Source: Streptomyces liangshanensis (lineage in GTDB: Bacteria > Actinomycetota > Actinomycetes > Streptomycetales > Streptomycetaceae). Taken from it: DNA of 64,000 nucleotides. A model generated the notes under the pieces. That model was not told the origin of the DNA and did not search any database. It saw nothing but the letters and a program-made list of their open reading frames with translations. The stretch spans positions 3,089,001 to 3,153,000 of the forward strand of contig NZ_CP050177.1 in assembly GCF_011694815.1 (NCBI RefSeq), given 5' to 3'. Below, in pieces: positions 27,750-38,336 of this stretch; within the stretch, counting starts at the first letter, position 1, and each line of letters opens with the position of its first letter. Both the position numbers and the translations under genes were made by a program.

Positions 27750-28610
27750 TCAGCAGCAGCTGTCGGGAGGCGCCCCCGGCAACGTCCGCTTGTTGCGGGC
27801 CTCGCGGCTGCGGGCCGCCAGCAACGCGTCGGCCGGGTAGCCGACTTCCTCCAGCGTGAGCCCGTGCGGCCGTACGACGTGGACCGCCGAGTCCCGTACC
27901 CCCGCGGCCAGGACCTTCGCCGGCCAGTCCGGCGGCCGGTGCCCGTCGCCCACGAACAGCAGCGCGCCCACCAGGGACCGCACCATGTTGTGGCAGAAGG
28001 CGTCCGCCCGCACGGTGGCCGTCACGATCCCGTCGTCGCCCCGCACCCACTCCAGCCTCTGGAGCGTACGGATCGTCGTGGCGCCCTCGCGCCGCTTGCA
28101 GTACGCGGCGAAGTCGTGCTCGCCGAGCAGCCCCGCCGACGCCTCGTTCATCGCGTCGACGTCCAACGGCCAGTCGTGCCACAGCACATGACCACGCAAC
28201 AGCGGATCGACCCCGCCGACGTGGTCCCCCACCCGGTAGGCGTACCGCCGGTAGATCGCGGCGAAGCGCGCGTTGAAGCCCGCCGGGGCCTCCTCGGCCT
28301 TCCACACCCGGATGTCGTGCGGCAGGCGCCCCGCGAGCCGCCGCAGCAGCTTGTCCGCGTGCTCGGCCCACACGTCCTCGGGCAGGTCGACGTGCGCGAC
28401 CTGGCCGCGCGCGTGCACCCCGGCGTCCGTGCGCCCGGCGACGGTCAGGTCGTACGTGCGCGAGGAGCGGGTCACGGTCCGCAGCGCGTCCTCGATCTCG
28501 CCCTGGACGGTGCGCCGGGTGGCCTGCCTGGCCCACCCGGAGAAGTCCTTGCCGTCGTACGAGAGGTCCAGCCGTACCCGTACGGACCCGGCCTCCAGGT
28601 CACCGCTCAC
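27750..28610 (-). CDS. truA: tRNA pseudouridine(38-40) synthase
   Basis: Isomerises U38-U40 in the anticodon arm of tRNAs. The catalytic Asp is in the family signature [13 protein letters not shown], and [10 protein letters not shown] and [13 protein letters not shown] follow. The GTG start at 28610 follows GAGGAA, giving 286 aa. The C-terminus ends in SCC, an unusual Cys pair. It is downstream of rplQ, the usual actinobacterial position at the end of the alpha operon. Confidence 0.95.
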   Translation of the reverse strand: MSGDLEAGSVRVRLDLSYDGKDFSGWARQATRRTVQGEIEDALRTVTRSSRTYDLTVAGRTDAGVHARGQVAHVDLPEDVWAEHADKLLRRLAGRLPHDIRVWKAEEAPAGFNARFAAIYRRYAYRVGDHVGGVDPLLRGHVLWHDWPLDVDAMNEASAGLLGEHDFAAYCKRREGATTIRTLQRLEWVRGDDGIVTATVRADAFCHNMVRSLVGALLFVGDGHRPPDWPAKVLAAGVRDSAVHVVRPHGLTLEEVGYPADALLAARSREARNKRTLPGAPPDSCC

Positions 28611-28670
28611 GCGAAGTTCCTCCCACGCCCCTCAAGTCCCCTCAGGCCCTCGTGCGGCCCCTCATGCGGA

Positions 28671-28701
28671 ACGGGCCCGCCCCCGTGGGGAGCGGACCCG
28701 T
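28671..28701 (-). terminator. Weak hairpin between rplQ and truA
   Basis: ACGGGCCCGC pairs with GCGGACCCGT except for one mismatch, around an 11-nt loop. It could partly terminate the alpha operon or simply slow transcription before truA; there is no U-tract. Confidence 0.4.
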
Positions 28702-28729
28702 CCGTCAGCCATCGGCCTGTGCTGTTGGC

Positions 28730-29248
28730 TCAGGCGTCCTTGGACTCGTCGGCCGCCTCGGCGGGCTTCGCGTCCTCGACCGGCTTGGCGTCCTCGACGG
28801 TCTCGTCGGAGGCGTCCTTCTTCAGGGCGTCCTCCTTGACCGCGCGCTTGGTCGCCGCCTCGGCCTCACCGGTGGCGGCCTGCGCCACGGTCAGGGCCTC
28901 GACCAGCTCGATGACCGCCATCGGGGCGTTGTCGCCACGACGGTTGCCGATCTTGGTGATGCGCGTGTAACCACCGGGGCGGTTCTCGTACCTCGGGGCG
29001 ATCTCGGTGAAGAGCGTGTGCACGACGCTCTTGTCCGTGATCGACTGAAGCACCAGGCGACGGTTGTGGATGTCGCCCTTCTTCGCCTTGGTGATGAAAC
29101 GCTCCGCGATCGGGCGGACACGACGGGCCTTGGCCTCGGTCGTGGTGATCTTGCCGTGCTCGAAGAGCGACTTCGCGAGGTTCGCGAGGAGCAGCTTCTC
29201 GTGCGCGGCGCTGCCGCCCAGACGGGCACCCTTGGCGGGCTTCGGCAT
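28730..29248 (-). CDS. rplQ: 50S ribosomal protein L17 (bL17)
   Basis: The conserved core ([53 protein letters not shown]) spans about 120 residues. A further ~50-residue acidic Lys/Glu/Ala tail ([18 protein letters not shown]) is the actinobacterial extension. 172 aa. It lies directly downstream of rpoA. Confidence 0.97.
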   Translation of the reverse strand: MPKPAKGARLGGSAAHEKLLLANLAKSLFEHGKITTTEAKARRVRPIAERFITKAKKGDIHNRRLVLQSITDKSVVHTLFTEIAPRYENRPGGYTRITKIGNRRGDNAPMAVIELVEALTVAQAATGEAEAATKRAVKEDALKKDASDETVEDAKPVEDAKPAEAADESKDA

Positions 29249-29331
29249 GGTGTTACTCCTTCATATCTGCACCGGCCGTATCAGGTACCGGTGTCAGTTC
29301 CCCCAGGGCGGCCGCCCTGCGGAAGATCGTT

Positions 29332-30354
29332 TCAGTACTGCTCGGTCTCCACGAACCCGGCGTCCGCGTCGTCGTCCGCGCCGAACGCGTCCGCGGCGGC
29401 GGTGGGGTCGAATCCGGGCGGGCTGTCCTTGAGCGCGAGGCCCATGCCGGCCAGCTTCGCCTTGACCTCGTCGATCGACTTGGCGCCGAAGTTGCGGATG
29501 TCGAGCAGGTCCGCCTCGGACCGCGCCACGAGCTCACCCACGGAGTGGATGCCCTCGCGCTTGAGGCAGTTGTACGACCGGACGGTGAGCTCCAGCTCCT
29601 CGATCGGCAGCGCCAGGTCCGCGGCCAGCGCCGCGTCCGTCGGCGACGGGCCCATGTCGATGCCCTCGGCGTCGATGTTGAGCTCGCGCGCCAGACCGAA
29701 CAGCTCGACCAGGGTCTTGCCGGCGGACGCCATGGCGTCACGCGGCCGCATGGCCTGCTTGGTCTCGACGTCGACGATCAGCTTGTCGAAGTCGGTGCGC
29801 TGCTCGACACGGGTCGCCTCGACCTTGTACGTGACCTTGAGCACCGGGGAGTAGATGGAGTCGACCGGGATACGCCCGATCTCCTGGCCCACCTGCTTGT
29901 TCTGGACGGCGGAGACGTAGCCGCGACCGCGCTCGACGGTCAGCTCCATCTCCAGCTTGCCCTTGCCGTTCAGCGTCGCCAGGACGAGGTCCGGGTTGTG
30001 GACCTCGACACCGGCCGGCGGGGCGATGTCGGCGGCGGTGACCAGGCCGGGACCCTGCTTGCGCAGGTACATCACGACGGGCTCGTCGTGCTCCGAGGAG
30101 ACGACGAGCTGCTTGATGTTGAGGATCTGGTCGGTCACGTCCTCCTTGACGCCCGGCACGGTGGTGAACTCGTGCAGGACCCCGTCGATCCGGATGCTGG
30201 TGACAGCGGCACCGGGGATCGAGGAGAGGAGCGTACGGCGGAGGGAGTTCCCGAGGGTGTAACCGAAACCGGGCTCCAGCGGCTCGATGACGAACCGGGA
30301 GCGGTATTCGTCGACGACCTCTTCGGTCAGCGACGGGCGCTGGGCGATAAGCAT
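29332..30354 (-). CDS. rpoA: DNA-directed RNA polymerase subunit alpha
   Basis: 340 aa from the ATG at 30354 ([13 protein letters not shown]), the standard Streptomyces length. The N-terminal assembly domain shows [20 protein letters not shown]. The C-terminal promoter-contacting domain shows [20 protein letters not shown] and the helix-hairpin-helix region [16 protein letters not shown] longer start at 30396 is in the rpsK-rpoA gap and is not supported. Confidence 0.98.
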   Translation of the reverse strand: MLIAQRPSLTEEVVDEYRSRFVIEPLEPGFGYTLGNSLRRTLLSSIPGAAVTSIRIDGVLHEFTTVPGVKEDVTDQILNIKQLVVSSEHDEPVVMYLRKQGPGLVTAADIAPPAGVEVHNPDLVLATLNGKGKLEMELTVERGRGYVSAVQNKQVGQEIGRIPVDSIYSPVLKVTYKVEATRVEQRTDFDKLIVDVETKQAMRPRDAMASAGKTLVELFGLARELNIDAEGIDMGPSPTDAALAADLALPIEELELTVRSYNCLKREGIHSVGELVARSEADLLDIRNFGAKSIDEVKAKLAGMGLALKDSPPGFDPTAAADAFGADDDADAGFVETEQY

Positions 30355-30481
30355 TCTGTTGACCTTCCAGTCTTGGCACCCACTATTTGATGCCAATGGA
30401 ACAAGCGTACGGGCGGTACGGCGCGAATGCGCGATACCGCCCGCGAGTCATGCGCCACACCCCCTCACAGGGGGCACGGAG

Positions 30482-30886
30482 TCAGACGCGGCGACGCTTC
30501 GGCGGGCGGCAGCCGTTGTGCGGGGTGGGGGTGACGTCCTGGATCGAACCCACCTCAAGGCCGGTGGCCTGGAGCGAGCGGATCGCGGTCTCACGGCCGG
30601 AGCCGGGACCCTTCACGAAGACGTCGACCTTGCGCATGCCGTGCTCCTGCGCGCGACGGGCGGCCGACTCGGCGGCCATCTGCGCGGCGAAGGGCGTGGA
30701 CTTGCGCGAACCCTTGAAGCCGACGTGGCCGGCGGAGGCCCAGGAGATCACATTGCCCGAGGGGTCCGTGATCGAGACGATCGTGTTGTTGAACGTGCTC
30801 TTGATGTGGGCGTGCCCGTGAGCGACGTTCTTCTTTTCCTTGCGGCGCACCTTCTTGGCTGCGCCCTGACGGCCCTTAGGAGGCAT
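30482..30886 (-). CDS. rpsK: 30S ribosomal protein S11 (uS11)
   Basis: 134 aa. Diagnostic blocks are [40 protein letters not shown] and the C-terminal [18 protein letters not shown]. The ATG follows AGGAGTAAATAC. It is the third gene of infA-rpmJ-rpsM-rpsK-rpoA-rplQ if counted from rpmJ. Confidence 0.98.
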   Translation of the reverse strand: MPPKGRQGAAKKVRRKEKKNVAHGHAHIKSTFNNTIVSITDPSGNVISWASAGHVGFKGSRKSTPFAAQMAAESAARRAQEHGMRKVDVFVKGPGSGRETAIRSLQATGLEVGSIQDVTPTPHNGCRPPKRRRV

Positions 30887-30952
30887 GTATTTACTCCTGC
30901 GTGGAGGTGATCGGTCCTACAGCGAAGACCGCTGAAAAGCGTCCGCTGAGGA

Positions 30953-31333
30953 CTACTTCTTGCCCGGCTTCTTCTTGCCGGCGATGGCGCGACGCGGACC
31001 CTTGCGGGTACGAGCGTTCGTGCTGGTGCGCTGACCGTGCACCGGCAGGCCACGACGGTGACGCAGACCCTGGTAGCAACCGATCTCGACCTTGCGGCGG
31101 ATGTCGGCGGCGATCTCGCGACGAAGGTCACCCTCGGTCTTGAGGTTGGCGTCCACGTACTCGCGGATCTTGACGAGGTCTTCCTCGGCAAGGTCGCGGA
31201 CGCGGATGTCAGGGTTGACACCGGCGGCGGCGAGGGTCTCCTTGGACCGGGTGCGCCCGATGCCGAAGACGTAGGTGAGGGCGACCTCGACGCGCTTTTC
31301 GCGCGGGAGGTCAACGCCTGCGAGGCGTGCCAT
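30953..31333 (-). CDS. rpsM: 30S ribosomal protein S13 (uS13)
   Basis: 126 aa. [21 protein letters not shown] starts the helix-two-turn-helix fold; the tail [20 protein letters not shown] is the tRNA-contacting end. The 185-bp gap to rpmJ upstream is larger than elsewhere in the operon and has no clear hairpin. Confidence 0.98.
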   Translation of the reverse strand: MARLAGVDLPREKRVEVALTYVFGIGRTRSKETLAAAGVNPDIRVRDLAEEDLVKIREYVDANLKTEGDLRREIAADIRRKVEIGCYQGLRHRRGLPVHGQRTSTNARTRKGPRRAIAGKKKPGKK

Positions 31334-31518
31334 TCATGGCTCCTGATGATTCGGAGGTCTTCCGCAGTCTCTGTCCCGGCTGCCGTACGCGTGCGTACGG
31401 TCCGGGTCCCCGGCCTCCGCCGGAGGTGTCGGTCCCACTGACGTGAGAGCCGGACACTGCGTAATTACGAGTTTTGCTCGCGTCGCGCGAAGTACTGCGA
31501 GAGGCAGGCGGTCCTACG

Positions 31519-31632
31519 TCAGCCCTGGCGCTGCTTGTGGCGCAGGTTGTCGCAGATGACCATGACCCGGCCGTGACGGCGGATCACCTTGCACTTGTCG
31601 CAGATCTTCTTGACGCTCGGCTTGACCTTCAT
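31519..31632 (-). CDS. rpmJ: 50S ribosomal protein L36 (bL36), zinc-binding form
   Basis: Only 37 aa, from the ATG at 31632 ([16 protein letters not shown]). The zinc ligands are intact: CDKC, a later Cys in VICDN and His in LRHKQRQG. This is the C-plus form; actinomycetes often also carry a Cys-less paralogue elsewhere for zinc starvation. Confidence 0.97.
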   Translation of the reverse strand: MKVKPSVKKICDKCKVIRRHGRVMVICDNLRHKQRQG

Positions 31633-31690
31633 GGAATTGAGGTTCTCCGGGTCAGTGCGGACGCCCCCTGGACAGGGACGACTGCAAGAT

Positions 31691-31912
31691 CTACTTGTAT
31701 CGGTAGACGATCCGGCCACGCGTCAGGTCGTACGGAGACAGCTCCACCACGACCCGGTCATCGGGCAGGATCCGGATGTAGTGCATCCGCATCTTGCCGC
31801 TGATGTGCGCGAGGACCTTGTGACCGTTCTGGAGCTCCACCCTGAACATCGCATTCGGGAGGGACTCGATCACGGTGCCCTCAATTTCGATGGCACCTTG
31901 CTTCTTGGCCAC
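31691..31912 (-). CDS. infA: Translation initiation factor IF-1
   Basis: 73 aa, a single OB-fold: [40 protein letters not shown], and the end [11 protein letters not shown]. The GTG at 31912 (Val-Ala-Lys-Lys read as Met) matches the family length; the ATG at 31969 would add 19 residues not seen in IF-1. A candidate promoter lies about 80 bp upstream. Confidence 0.97.
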   Translation of the reverse strand: MAKKQGAIEIEGTVIESLPNAMFRVELQNGHKVLAHISGKMRMHYIRILPDDRVVVELSPYDLTRGRIVYRYK

Positions 31913-31992
31913 GCTTCGCCCTTCGAATCGGCTACCTTGATCGTCTCCGGCGGCCGCATGCGGACACACGGGTACACCAGAGCCGACGCGTC

Positions 31993-32022
31993 AGTCTACG
32001 GCAGCCCACTCGAAAAGACGAA
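31993..32022 (-). promoter_or_regulatory. Candidate promoter of the infA-rpmJ-rpsM-rpsK-rpoA-rplQ operon
   Basis: Minus strand TTCGTC, 18 bp, TAGACT. The -10 matches a common Streptomyces HrdB form, the -35 is weak. It lies in the 165-bp gap between map and infA. Confidence 0.42.
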
Positions 32023-32077
32023 TCCGTGCAGTCTGCCCACGCCCCGAGATCCTTAAGCGGGACAAGGCCCGCGGCGG

Positions 32078-32914
32078 TCAGGCCAGGGGATCCGGCGCCG
32101 CCGTCACACCCAGCTCCGCGAGCTTCGCCCTACCGCCGTCCGGGGCGGTGAGGACCAGCGGGCCGGCCTCCGTGAGGGCGACCGAGTGCTCCCAGTGCGA
32201 GGACCAGGTGCCGTCCGTCGTGATGACCGTCCACTCGTCCGCCAGCACCTCCGTGTGGGGCGTGCCGAGCGACACCATGGGCTCGATCGCCAGGCAGAAG
32301 CCCGGGACCAGCTTCGGGCCCTTGCCGCGCTTGCGGGAGACGTAGTTCAGCAGGTGCGGGTCCATGTGCATCTCCGTACCGATGCCGTGGCCGCCGTAGT
32401 CCTCGACGATGCCGTACTTCCCGCCGCCCGGGCGGGGCTGCCTGCGGATGTACGTCTCGATCGCCCGGGACACGTCCACCAGGCGGTTGCCGGCCTTCAT
32501 CGCGGCGATGCCGGCCCACATCGACTCCTCGGTCACCCGGGACAGCTCGACCAGCTCCGGAGCGTGACCGGTGCCCACGAACGCCGTGAAGGCCGCGTCC
32601 CCGTGCCAGCCGTCCACGATCGCGCCGGCGTCGACGGAGATGATGTCCCCGTCCTTGAGGACCGTCTTCTCGTCGGGGATGCCGTGGACCACGACCTCGT
32701 TGACCGACGTGCAGATCGTCGCGGGGAACCCCCCGTACCCGAGGAAGTTCGGCTTCGCGCCGTGCGCGGCGAGCACCTTGCGGGCCACCATGTCGAGGTC
32801 CTTGGTGGTGGCGCCCGGCACCGCGGCCTCCGCCGTGGCCGCGTGGATGGCGGCGACGACCAGCCCCGCCTCGCGCATCTTCGCGATCTGCTCGGGGGTC
32901 TTGATCTCCACCAT
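32078..32914 (-). CDS. map: Methionine aminopeptidase, type I
   Basis: Removes N-terminal Met from nascent proteins. The five dimetal ligands are visible: Asp in SVDAGAIVDGWHGDAA (two), His in YGGHGIG, Glu in CLAIEPMV and Glu in SSHWEHSVAL. The ATG at 32914 gives MVEIKTPEQIAKMREAG and 278 aa; the ATG at 32956 adds only a Ser/Arg-rich leader. secY-adk-map is the usual actinobacterial order. Confidence 0.96.
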   Translation of the reverse strand: MVEIKTPEQIAKMREAGLVVAAIHAATAEAAVPGATTKDLDMVARKVLAAHGAKPNFLGYGGFPATICTSVNEVVVHGIPDEKTVLKDGDIISVDAGAIVDGWHGDAAFTAFVGTGHAPELVELSRVTEESMWAGIAAMKAGNRLVDVSRAIETYIRRQPRPGGGKYGIVEDYGGHGIGTEMHMDPHLLNYVSRKRGKGPKLVPGFCLAIEPMVSLGTPHTEVLADEWTVITTDGTWSSHWEHSVALTEAGPLVLTAPDGGRAKLAELGVTAAPDPLA

Positions 32915-33029
32915 GGCTCTGCTGCCTTCCACCTGACTCGAACGACCGGAACTCAACAGTAAAGCCGTGGCGTCCGGAGGGCCGCCACGGCCTTACTCAC
33001 GTGCATCGTGCTGCGCCGGAGCGCGCGGG

Positions 33030-33695
33030 TCAGCCCTGCGCGGACCGGGCCCGCTGGAGCGCCTCCATCGCGCGCTCGGTCACCTCGGTGACCTTGCCCA
33101 GCGCGGAGATCGTCACGACCAGGCCCTGGGCCTGGTAGTGCTCGATGATCGGCTCGGTCTGCGTGTGGTAGACCTCCAGCCGTCTGCGCACGGTCTCCTC
33201 GGAGTCGTCGTCCCGCTGGTACAGCTCGCCGCCGCAGATGTCACAGACACCCTCCTTCTTAGGAGGCTGGTTCGCGACATGGAACACGTGGGCGCTGTCG
33301 GTGCGGCAGATGCGCCGCCCCGCGATACGACGTACGACCTCGTCCTCGGGGATCTCCAGGTCCAGCACCGCGTCCAGCTTCACGCTGTCCGTGGCGAGTG
33401 CCTTGTCCAGCGCTTCCGCCTGCGACACGTTGCGCGGAAAGCCGTCGAGCAGAAAGCCCTTGGCGGCGTCCGGCTGACCCATGCGGTCCCGTGCCATCGC
33501 GATCGTCACCTCGTCGGGCACCAGGTTTCCCGCGTCCATGTAGGACTTCGCCTCTTTGCCGAGGTCTGTGCCCTGGCTGATGTTGGCGCGGAACAGGTCG
33601 CCCGTGGAGATGTGGGGAACCGAGAGGTTTTTGGCGAGGAACGCAGCCTGCGTACCCTTGCCGGCACCGGGCGGCCCGACGAGGACGATTCGCAT
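33030..33695 (-). CDS. adk: Adenylate kinase
   Basis: Interconverts ATP + AMP and 2 ADP. P-loop [17 protein letters not shown]-binding [10 protein letters not shown] and [14 protein letters not shown] are intact. The long LID is present ([20 protein letters not shown]). Its downstream CDIC pair is kept, while the upstream site reads [10 protein letters not shown], so it has one Cys rather than a CXXC pair; a Cys/His zinc or a metal-free LID are both possible. 221 aa; the ATG at 33695 overlaps the secY stop by 1 nt (TGATG), implying coupled translation. Confidence 0.97.
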   Translation of the reverse strand: MRIVLVGPPGAGKGTQAAFLAKNLSVPHISTGDLFRANISQGTDLGKEAKSYMDAGNLVPDEVTIAMARDRMGQPDAAKGFLLDGFPRNVSQAEALDKALATDSVKLDAVLDLEIPEDEVVRRIAGRRICRTDSAHVFHVANQPPKKEGVCDICGGELYQRDDDSEETVRRRLEVYHTQTEPIIEHYQAQGLVVTISALGKVTEVTERAMEALQRARSAQG

Positions 33696-35014
33696 CAGCG
33701 GAGGAACCCTTCGTAATTGCGCTGCTGAAGCTGGCTCTCGATCTGCTTCACGGTTTCCAGACCCACACCCACGATGATCAGGATGCTTGTCCCGCCGAAG
33801 GGGAAGTTCTGGTTCGCACCGCCGAAGCCTGCCAACGCCATCGTCGGGACAAGAGCAATCAGACCCAGGTACAGCGAGCCCGGCCAAGTGATCCTGTTGA
33901 GCACGTAGCTCAGGTACTCGGCGGTAGGGCGACCAGCCCGGATACCCGGGATGAAGCCACCATACTTCTTCATGTTGTCCGCTACTTCTTCGGGGTTGAA
34001 CGAAATCGCCACGTAGAAGAACGCGAAGAACACGATGAGCAAGAAGTAGGTCGCGATGTAGTACGGATGGTCACCCTTGACGAAGTGCGCCTCGATCCAG
34101 GTCTTCCAGCCCGACGTCGAGCTGGAGAACTGGGCGATCAGAGCGGGGATGTAGAGCAGCGACGAGGCGAAGATGACGGGGATCACACCCGCCTGGTTCA
34201 CCTTGAGCGGGATGTACGTCGACGTACCGCCGTACGACCTGCGGCCGATCATGCGCTTCGCGTACTGCACGGGGATGCGGCGCTGCGCCTGCTCGACGAA
34301 CACGACCAGGCCGACCATCACGAAGCCGATCAGGATGACCGTGCCGAACTCGATCCAGCCCTTGGCGAGCGTGCCGCTCTGCTTGATGGCCCAGAGGGCG
34401 CCCGGGAAGCCGGCCGCGATCGAGATGAACATCAGGATGGACATGCCGTTGCCGATGCCCTTGTCGGTGATGAGCTCACCGAGCCACATGACGGCCGCGG
34501 TACCGGCGGTCATGGTGATGACCATCGTGACGGTGACGAAGATCGACTGGTCGGGGACGATCTGACCGGCGACCGGGCAGCCGCTGAAGAGCGCGCCGCT
34601 CCGGGCCGTGGCCACCAGGCCGGTGCCCTGGAGCACGGCGAGGGCGACGGTCAGGTACCGGGTGTACTGCGTGATCTTCGACTGGCCGGACGAGCCTTCC
34701 TTCTTGAGGGCTTCCAGCCGTGGGATGACCACGGTCAGCAGCTGAAGGATGATGCTCGCCGTGATGTACGGCATGATGCCGAGCGCGAAGATCGTGATCT
34801 GCAGCAACGCGCCGCCGCTGAACATGTTCACGAGCCCGAAGAGGCTGTTGTTGCCCTTTTGAGCCGCGTCGATACATGTCTGGACATTCTCGTAACTGAC
34901 CCCGGGGACGGGGACATGGGCCCCGAGCCGGTACAGCACGATGATGGCGAGTGTGAAGAGCAGCTTCTTGCGCAGGTCGGGCGTCTTGAACGCCCGGGCG
35001 AACGCGGTGAGCAC
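33695..35014 (-). CDS. secY: Protein translocase subunit SecY
   Basis: Channel subunit of the Sec translocon, 439 aa with about ten hydrophobic segments. Landmarks are [10 protein letters not shown], the plug/TM2 region [24 protein letters not shown] and the cytosolic loop [23 protein letters not shown] segment. The GTG start at 35014 follows a strong AGGAGG. It is separated from rplO by a 291-bp gap holding a terminator hairpin, so secY-adk-map may have its own promoter. Confidence 0.98.
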   Translation of the reverse strand: MLTAFARAFKTPDLRKKLLFTLAIIVLYRLGAHVPVPGVSYENVQTCIDAAQKGNNSLFGLVNMFSGGALLQITIFALGIMPYITASIILQLLTVVIPRLEALKKEGSSGQSKITQYTRYLTVALAVLQGTGLVATARSGALFSGCPVAGQIVPDQSIFVTVTMVITMTAGTAAVMWLGELITDKGIGNGMSILMFISIAAGFPGALWAIKQSGTLAKGWIEFGTVILIGFVMVGLVVFVEQAQRRIPVQYAKRMIGRRSYGGTSTYIPLKVNQAGVIPVIFASSLLYIPALIAQFSSSTSGWKTWIEAHFVKGDHPYYIATYFLLIVFFAFFYVAISFNPEEVADNMKKYGGFIPGIRAGRPTAEYLSYVLNRITWPGSLYLGLIALVPTMALAGFGGANQNFPFGGTSILIIVGVGLETVKQIESQLQQRNYEGFLR

Positions 35015-35079
35015 GGTGCCTCCTGCGACCCCCGCGCTACTGCGTCAGAGGTGACGGTATTGAGGATCGACGGATAAGG

Positions 35080-35109
35080 GACGAGCGGGTCCTGGACGAG
35101 CGGGTCCTG
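35080..35109. repeat. 15-bp tandem duplication in the secY leader
   Basis: GACGAGCGGGTCCTG occurs twice, back to back, with a partial third copy (AACGAGCGG) nearby, about 65-95 bp upstream of the secY start. Recent slippage is the simplest reading. Confidence 0.8.
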
Positions 35110-35167
35110 CGGGTAACGAGCGGCCACCGCGTGAAGTGCCCGGAAGGACACGCCCCGCGGTGGAGGT

Positions 35168-35185
35168 CCGGGAGCGGGCTCCCGG
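35168..35185. promoter_or_regulatory. Palindrome in the rplO-secY gap
   Basis: CCGGGAGCGGGCTCCCGG: 8-bp perfect arms and a 2-nt centre, upstream of secY. It may be a protein site or leader hairpin. An AT-rich stretch (ATACAGCAATAATGCA) follows on the rplO side and could hold a -10 element. Confidence 0.45.
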
Positions 35186-35243
35186 CTTCAATACAGCAAT
35201 AATGCACGCCACCTTACCGGCGACTGTGCCCACCATGGAACGA

Positions 35244-35283
35244 CCAACCGGGGATGCCCCTTATGAGAGGCACCCCCGGTTGG
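35244..35283 (-). terminator. Terminator or attenuator after rplO
   Basis: Arms CCAACCGGGGATGCC and GGCACCCCCGGTTGG pair over 15 positions with one A-C mismatch around a 10-nt loop, 22 bp after the rplO stop. It divides the spc operon from secY-adk-map; readthrough may still occur. Confidence 0.72.
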
Positions 35284-35305
35284 GTGTTCAGGTCATCGGT
35301 TCGTC

Positions 35306-35761
35306 TCAGACGAGCTCGGTGACGGAGCCGCCGGCAGCGGCGATCTTCTCCTTGGCGGAGCCGGAAACGGCGTCAACCGCAACCGTCAGCGCCACGGAGA
35401 TCTCGCCCTGGCCCAGGACCTTGACGAGACTGTTCTTGCGCACCGCACCCTTGGTGACCAGATCGGCCACCGTGACCTCGCCGCCCTCGGGGTAGAGGTC
35501 GGAGAGCTTGTCCAGGTTCACCACCTGGTACTCGGTGCGGAACGGGTTCTTGAAGCCCTTGAGCTTCGGCAGGCGCATGTGGAGGGGCATCTGCCCGCCC
35601 TCGAAGCGTGCCGGAACCTGGTAACGGGCCTTGGTGCCCTTGGTGCCACGACCGGCGGTCTTACCCTTGGACGCCTCACCACGACCCACACGGGTCTTGG
35701 CGGTCTTGGCTCCCGGGGCGGGACGCAGGTCGTGGGCCTTCAGCGGCTTGCTCTCAGCCAT
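35306..35761 (-). CDS. rplO: 50S ribosomal protein L15 (uL15)
   Basis: 151 aa. The start [20 protein letters not shown] and [20 protein letters not shown] are diagnostic. The ATG overlaps the rpmD stop by 1 nt (TGATG). Last gene before the terminator hairpin at 35244. Confidence 0.98.
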   Translation of the reverse strand: MAESKPLKAHDLRPAPGAKTAKTRVGRGEASKGKTAGRGTKGTKARYQVPARFEGGQMPLHMRLPKLKGFKNPFRTEYQVVNLDKLSDLYPEGGEVTVADLVTKGAVRKNSLVKVLGQGEISVALTVAVDAVSGSAKEKIAAAGGSVTELV

Positions 35762-35943
35762 CAGTCGACCTCCTCAACCGTCACGAGGTGGCGGACGGTG
35801 TGCACCATGCCGCGGAACTCGGGGCGGTCCTCCTTGACGACCGTGTCGTTCACTCGCTTGAGACCGAGGGAACGCAGGGTGTCGCGGTGGTTCTGCTTGC
35901 TTCCGATGAACGACCGGGTCTGCGTGATCTGGAGGCGGGCCAT
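35761..35943 (-). CDS. rpmD: 50S ribosomal protein L30 (uL30)
   Basis: 60 aa from the ATG at 35943: [20 protein letters not shown], then [14 protein letters not shown] and the end LVTVEEVD. Both ends overlap neighbours by 1 nt (rpsE stop upstream, rplO start downstream). Confidence 0.97.
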   Translation of the reverse strand: MARLQITQTRSFIGSKQNHRDTLRSLGLKRVNDTVVKEDRPEFRGMVHTVRHLVTVEEVD

Positions 35944-36545
35944 CAGACACCCGCTCCCGCAGCACGCGCACGCAGCATCGCCGCGGGGGCGACGTCCTCG
36001 AGGGGCAGACCGCGGCGGGCCGCGATCTCCTCGGGACGCTGCAGGCCCTTGAGGGCCGCCACGGTCGCGTGCACGATGTTGATCGCGTTGTCCGAGCCGA
36101 GCGACTTCGACAGGATGTCGTGGACGCCCGCGCACTCGAGCACCGCGCGCACCGGGCCACCGGCGATCACGCCGGTACCGGGGGAAGCAGGCTTCAGCAG
36201 GACGACGCCCGCGGCCTTCTCGCCCTGGATCGGGTGCGGGATGGTGCCCTGGATACGGGGAACCTTGAAGAAGGCCTTCTTGGCCTCTTCGACGCCCTTG
36301 GCGATGGCGGCCGGAACTTCCTTGGCCTTGCCGTAACCGACGCCGACGGTGCCGTCACCATCGCCCACCACGACGAGCGCGGTGAAGCTGAAGCGACGAC
36401 CACCCTTCACAACCTTGGCAACGCGGTTGATCGCGACAACGCGCTCAACGTACGCGGTCTTCTCGGCCGGCGCACCGTCGCGACCCTTCCGGTCCCGTCG
36501 CTCGCCGCCACCGGCACCGCTTCCGCGGCGCTGGGGTCCAGCCAT
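35943..36545 (-). CDS. rpsE: 30S ribosomal protein S5 (uS5)
   Basis: 200 aa. After a ~30-residue basic Gly/Arg-rich N-terminus ([19 protein letters not shown]) come [20 protein letters not shown] and [20 protein letters not shown], the spectinomycin-loop region and core. The GTG/ATG choice is settled by ATG after AGAGAGGTAGATCCA. Confidence 0.97.
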   Translation of the reverse strand: MAGPQRRGSGAGGGERRDRKGRDGAPAEKTAYVERVVAINRVAKVVKGGRRFSFTALVVVGDGDGTVGVGYGKAKEVPAAIAKGVEEAKKAFFKVPRIQGTIPHPIQGEKAAGVVLLKPASPGTGVIAGGPVRAVLECAGVHDILSKSLGSDNAINIVHATVAALKGLQRPEEIAARRGLPLEDVAPAAMLRARAAGAGV

Positions 36546-36591
36546 TGGATCTACCTCTCTCTGTTACGTCCGCTAGCTCCGGAACCGGGGC

Positions 36592-36975
36592 TCAGAACTT
36601 CAGCCCGGCCTCGCGGGCGGCGTCAGCCAGAGCGGCAATCCGCCCGGCGTACTGGTTGCCACCACGGTCGAACACGACGGCCTCGACACCGGCCGCCTTG
36701 GCGCGCTCGGCGACCAGGGCCCCGACCTGCTTGGCGTGGGCGCTCTTGTCGCCCTCGGTTCCGCGGATCGAGGTGTCCAGCGTCGACGCCGACGCGAGCG
36801 TGTGGCCCGCGATGTCGTCGACGACCTGAGCCACCATGTGGCGGTTGGAACGCGTCACGACGAGGCGGGGGCGCTCCTGCGTGCCCGAGACCTTCTTGCG
36901 GACGCGAATGTGACGGCGCTTGATGGCAGCGGCCTTGTAGGCCTTGCCCTTGGCGATCTTCACACCGAATGCCAT
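36592..36975 (-). CDS. rplR: 50S ribosomal protein L18 (uL18)
   Basis: 127 aa. [20 protein letters not shown] and [19 protein letters not shown] are the conserved ends of the 5S-rRNA-binding protein. Two bases separate it from rplF upstream. Confidence 0.98.
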   Translation of the reverse strand: MAFGVKIAKGKAYKAAAIKRRHIRVRKKVSGTQERPRLVVTRSNRHMVAQVVDDIAGHTLASASTLDTSIRGTEGDKSAHAKQVGALVAERAKAAGVEAVVFDRGGNQYAGRIAALADAAREAGLKF

Positions 36976-36977
36976 GG

Positions 36978-37517
36978 CTACTTACCAGCCTTTCCGACCT
37001 TGCGGCGGATGACCTCGCCGGCGTACCGGACACCCTTGGCCTTGTAGGGGTCAGGCTTCCGCAGCTTGCGGATTGTGGCGGCGACCTCGCCGACCCTCTG
37101 CTTGTCGATGCCTTCGACGGAGAACTTCGTCGGTGTCTCCACCTTGAAGGTGATTCCCTCGGGGGCCTCGATGAGGATCGGGTGGCTGTAGCCCAGGGCG
37201 AACTCCAGGTTGGAGCCCTTCGCCTGGACTCGGTAACCGACACCGCTGATCTCGAGCGCCTTGACGTACCCCTGGGTCACGCCGGTGATCATGTTCGCCA
37301 CCAGCGTGCGGGACAGGCCGTGGAAGGCCTTGTTCTGACGCTCGTCGTTGGGGCGCAGCACCTGAAGGGTGCCGTCCTCGCCCTTGGTGACCTCGATCGG
37401 CGCGACGACGGTGTGCGAGAGGGTGCCCTTGGGACCCTTCACGCTGACCGTGCGGCCTTCGATGGTGACGTCCACACCGGCGGGAACCTGGATGGGGAGC
37501 TTGCCGATTCGCGACAT
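36978..37517 (-). CDS. rplF: 50S ribosomal protein L6 (uL6)
   Basis: 179 aa from the ATG at 37517 ([17 protein letters not shown]). The end [20 protein letters not shown] is the L6 signature. An upstream start at 37568 would add 17 residues and is not supported; GAGAGGAAAGCTC precedes the chosen ATG. Confidence 0.98.
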   Translation of the reverse strand: MSRIGKLPIQVPAGVDVTIEGRTVSVKGPKGTLSHTVVAPIEVTKGEDGTLQVLRPNDERQNKAFHGLSRTLVANMITGVTQGYVKALEISGVGYRVQAKGSNLEFALGYSHPILIEAPEGITFKVETPTKFSVEGIDKQRVGEVAATIRKLRKPDPYKAKGVRYAGEVIRRKVGKAGK

Positions 37518-37539
37518 GAGCTTTCCTCTCCGTTCCCGA

Positions 37540-37938
37540 CTACCAGACGTAGGCGAGGACTTCCCCACCTACGCCCTTCTTGCTCGCCTGCTGGCCGGTC
37601 AGGAGGCCGTGGGACGTGGAGATGATCGCCACGCCCAGGCCGCCGAGAACCTTCGGCAGACTGGTGGACTTCGCGTACACACGCAGACCCGGCTTGGAGA
37701 TGCGCTTGATGCCGGCGATCGAACGCTCGCGGTTCGGGCCGAACTTCAGCTCCAGGACGAGGTTCTTGCCGACCTCGGCGTCCTCGACCTTCCAGCCGGT
37801 GATGAAGCCCTCCTGCTGGAGGATCTCCGCGATGTGCGACTTGATCTTGCTGTGCGGCATCACGACATCGTCGTGGTACGCCGAGTTCGCGTTACGCAGA
37901 CGCGTGAGCATGTCTGCGATGGGATCAGTCATGGTCAT
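37540..37938 (-). CDS. rpsH: 30S ribosomal protein S8 (uS8)
   Basis: 132 aa from the ATG at 37938 ([20 protein letters not shown]); a second ATG two codons in is an alternative. The end [20 protein letters not shown] is characteristic. The 210-bp gap to rpsZ upstream is unusually long for this operon and has only weak hairpins. Confidence 0.97.
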   Translation of the reverse strand: MTMTDPIADMLTRLRNANSAYHDDVVMPHSKIKSHIAEILQQEGFITGWKVEDAEVGKNLVLELKFGPNRERSIAGIKRISKPGLRVYAKSTSLPKVLGGLGVAIISTSHGLLTGQQASKKGVGGEVLAYVW

Positions 37939-38148
37939 GTATTGGCCTTCGGCCTCTCTCGCCGGGGTTTCCTGTATGCGCCATCCCTCTCCCCGATCAG
38001 AGCCGGGACGGGTGCGGTGCGGGGACCTACGGCGTAGTAAGTCGTTATGGACGGCGGGCGCCCAACCCCCCAAGCCTACGGCATTCGGGGGAGGGCTCCC
38101 GCCAACCAGTTGCTTACCGAGAGTTCCTGGTCGATCCTCTGGCGAGGA

Positions 38149-38334
38149 CTACCAGGAGCTCTTGGTGACGCCCGGCAGCTCGCCGCGGTGGGCCATCTCA
38201 CGAAGGCACACACGGCACAGGCCGAACTTGCGGTAGACGGAGTGGGGCCGGCCGCAACGCTGGCAGCGGGTGTAACCGCGCACCGCGAACTTGGGCTTGC
38301 GGGCGGCCTTTTCGATCAAAGCCTTCTTCGCCAC
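38149..38334 (-). CDS. rpsZ: 30S ribosomal protein S14 type Z (uS14), zinc-binding
   Basis: 61 aa. The zinc site is CQRC and CRVC, in [20 protein letters not shown]. This short C-plus form is the housekeeping S14; a longer Cys-less paralogue is expected elsewhere. It starts 2 bp after the rplE stop. Confidence 0.97.
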   Translation of the reverse strand: MAKKALIEKAARKPKFAVRGYTRCQRCGRPHSVYRKFGLCRVCLREMAHRGELPGVTKSSW

Positions 38335-38336
38335 GG

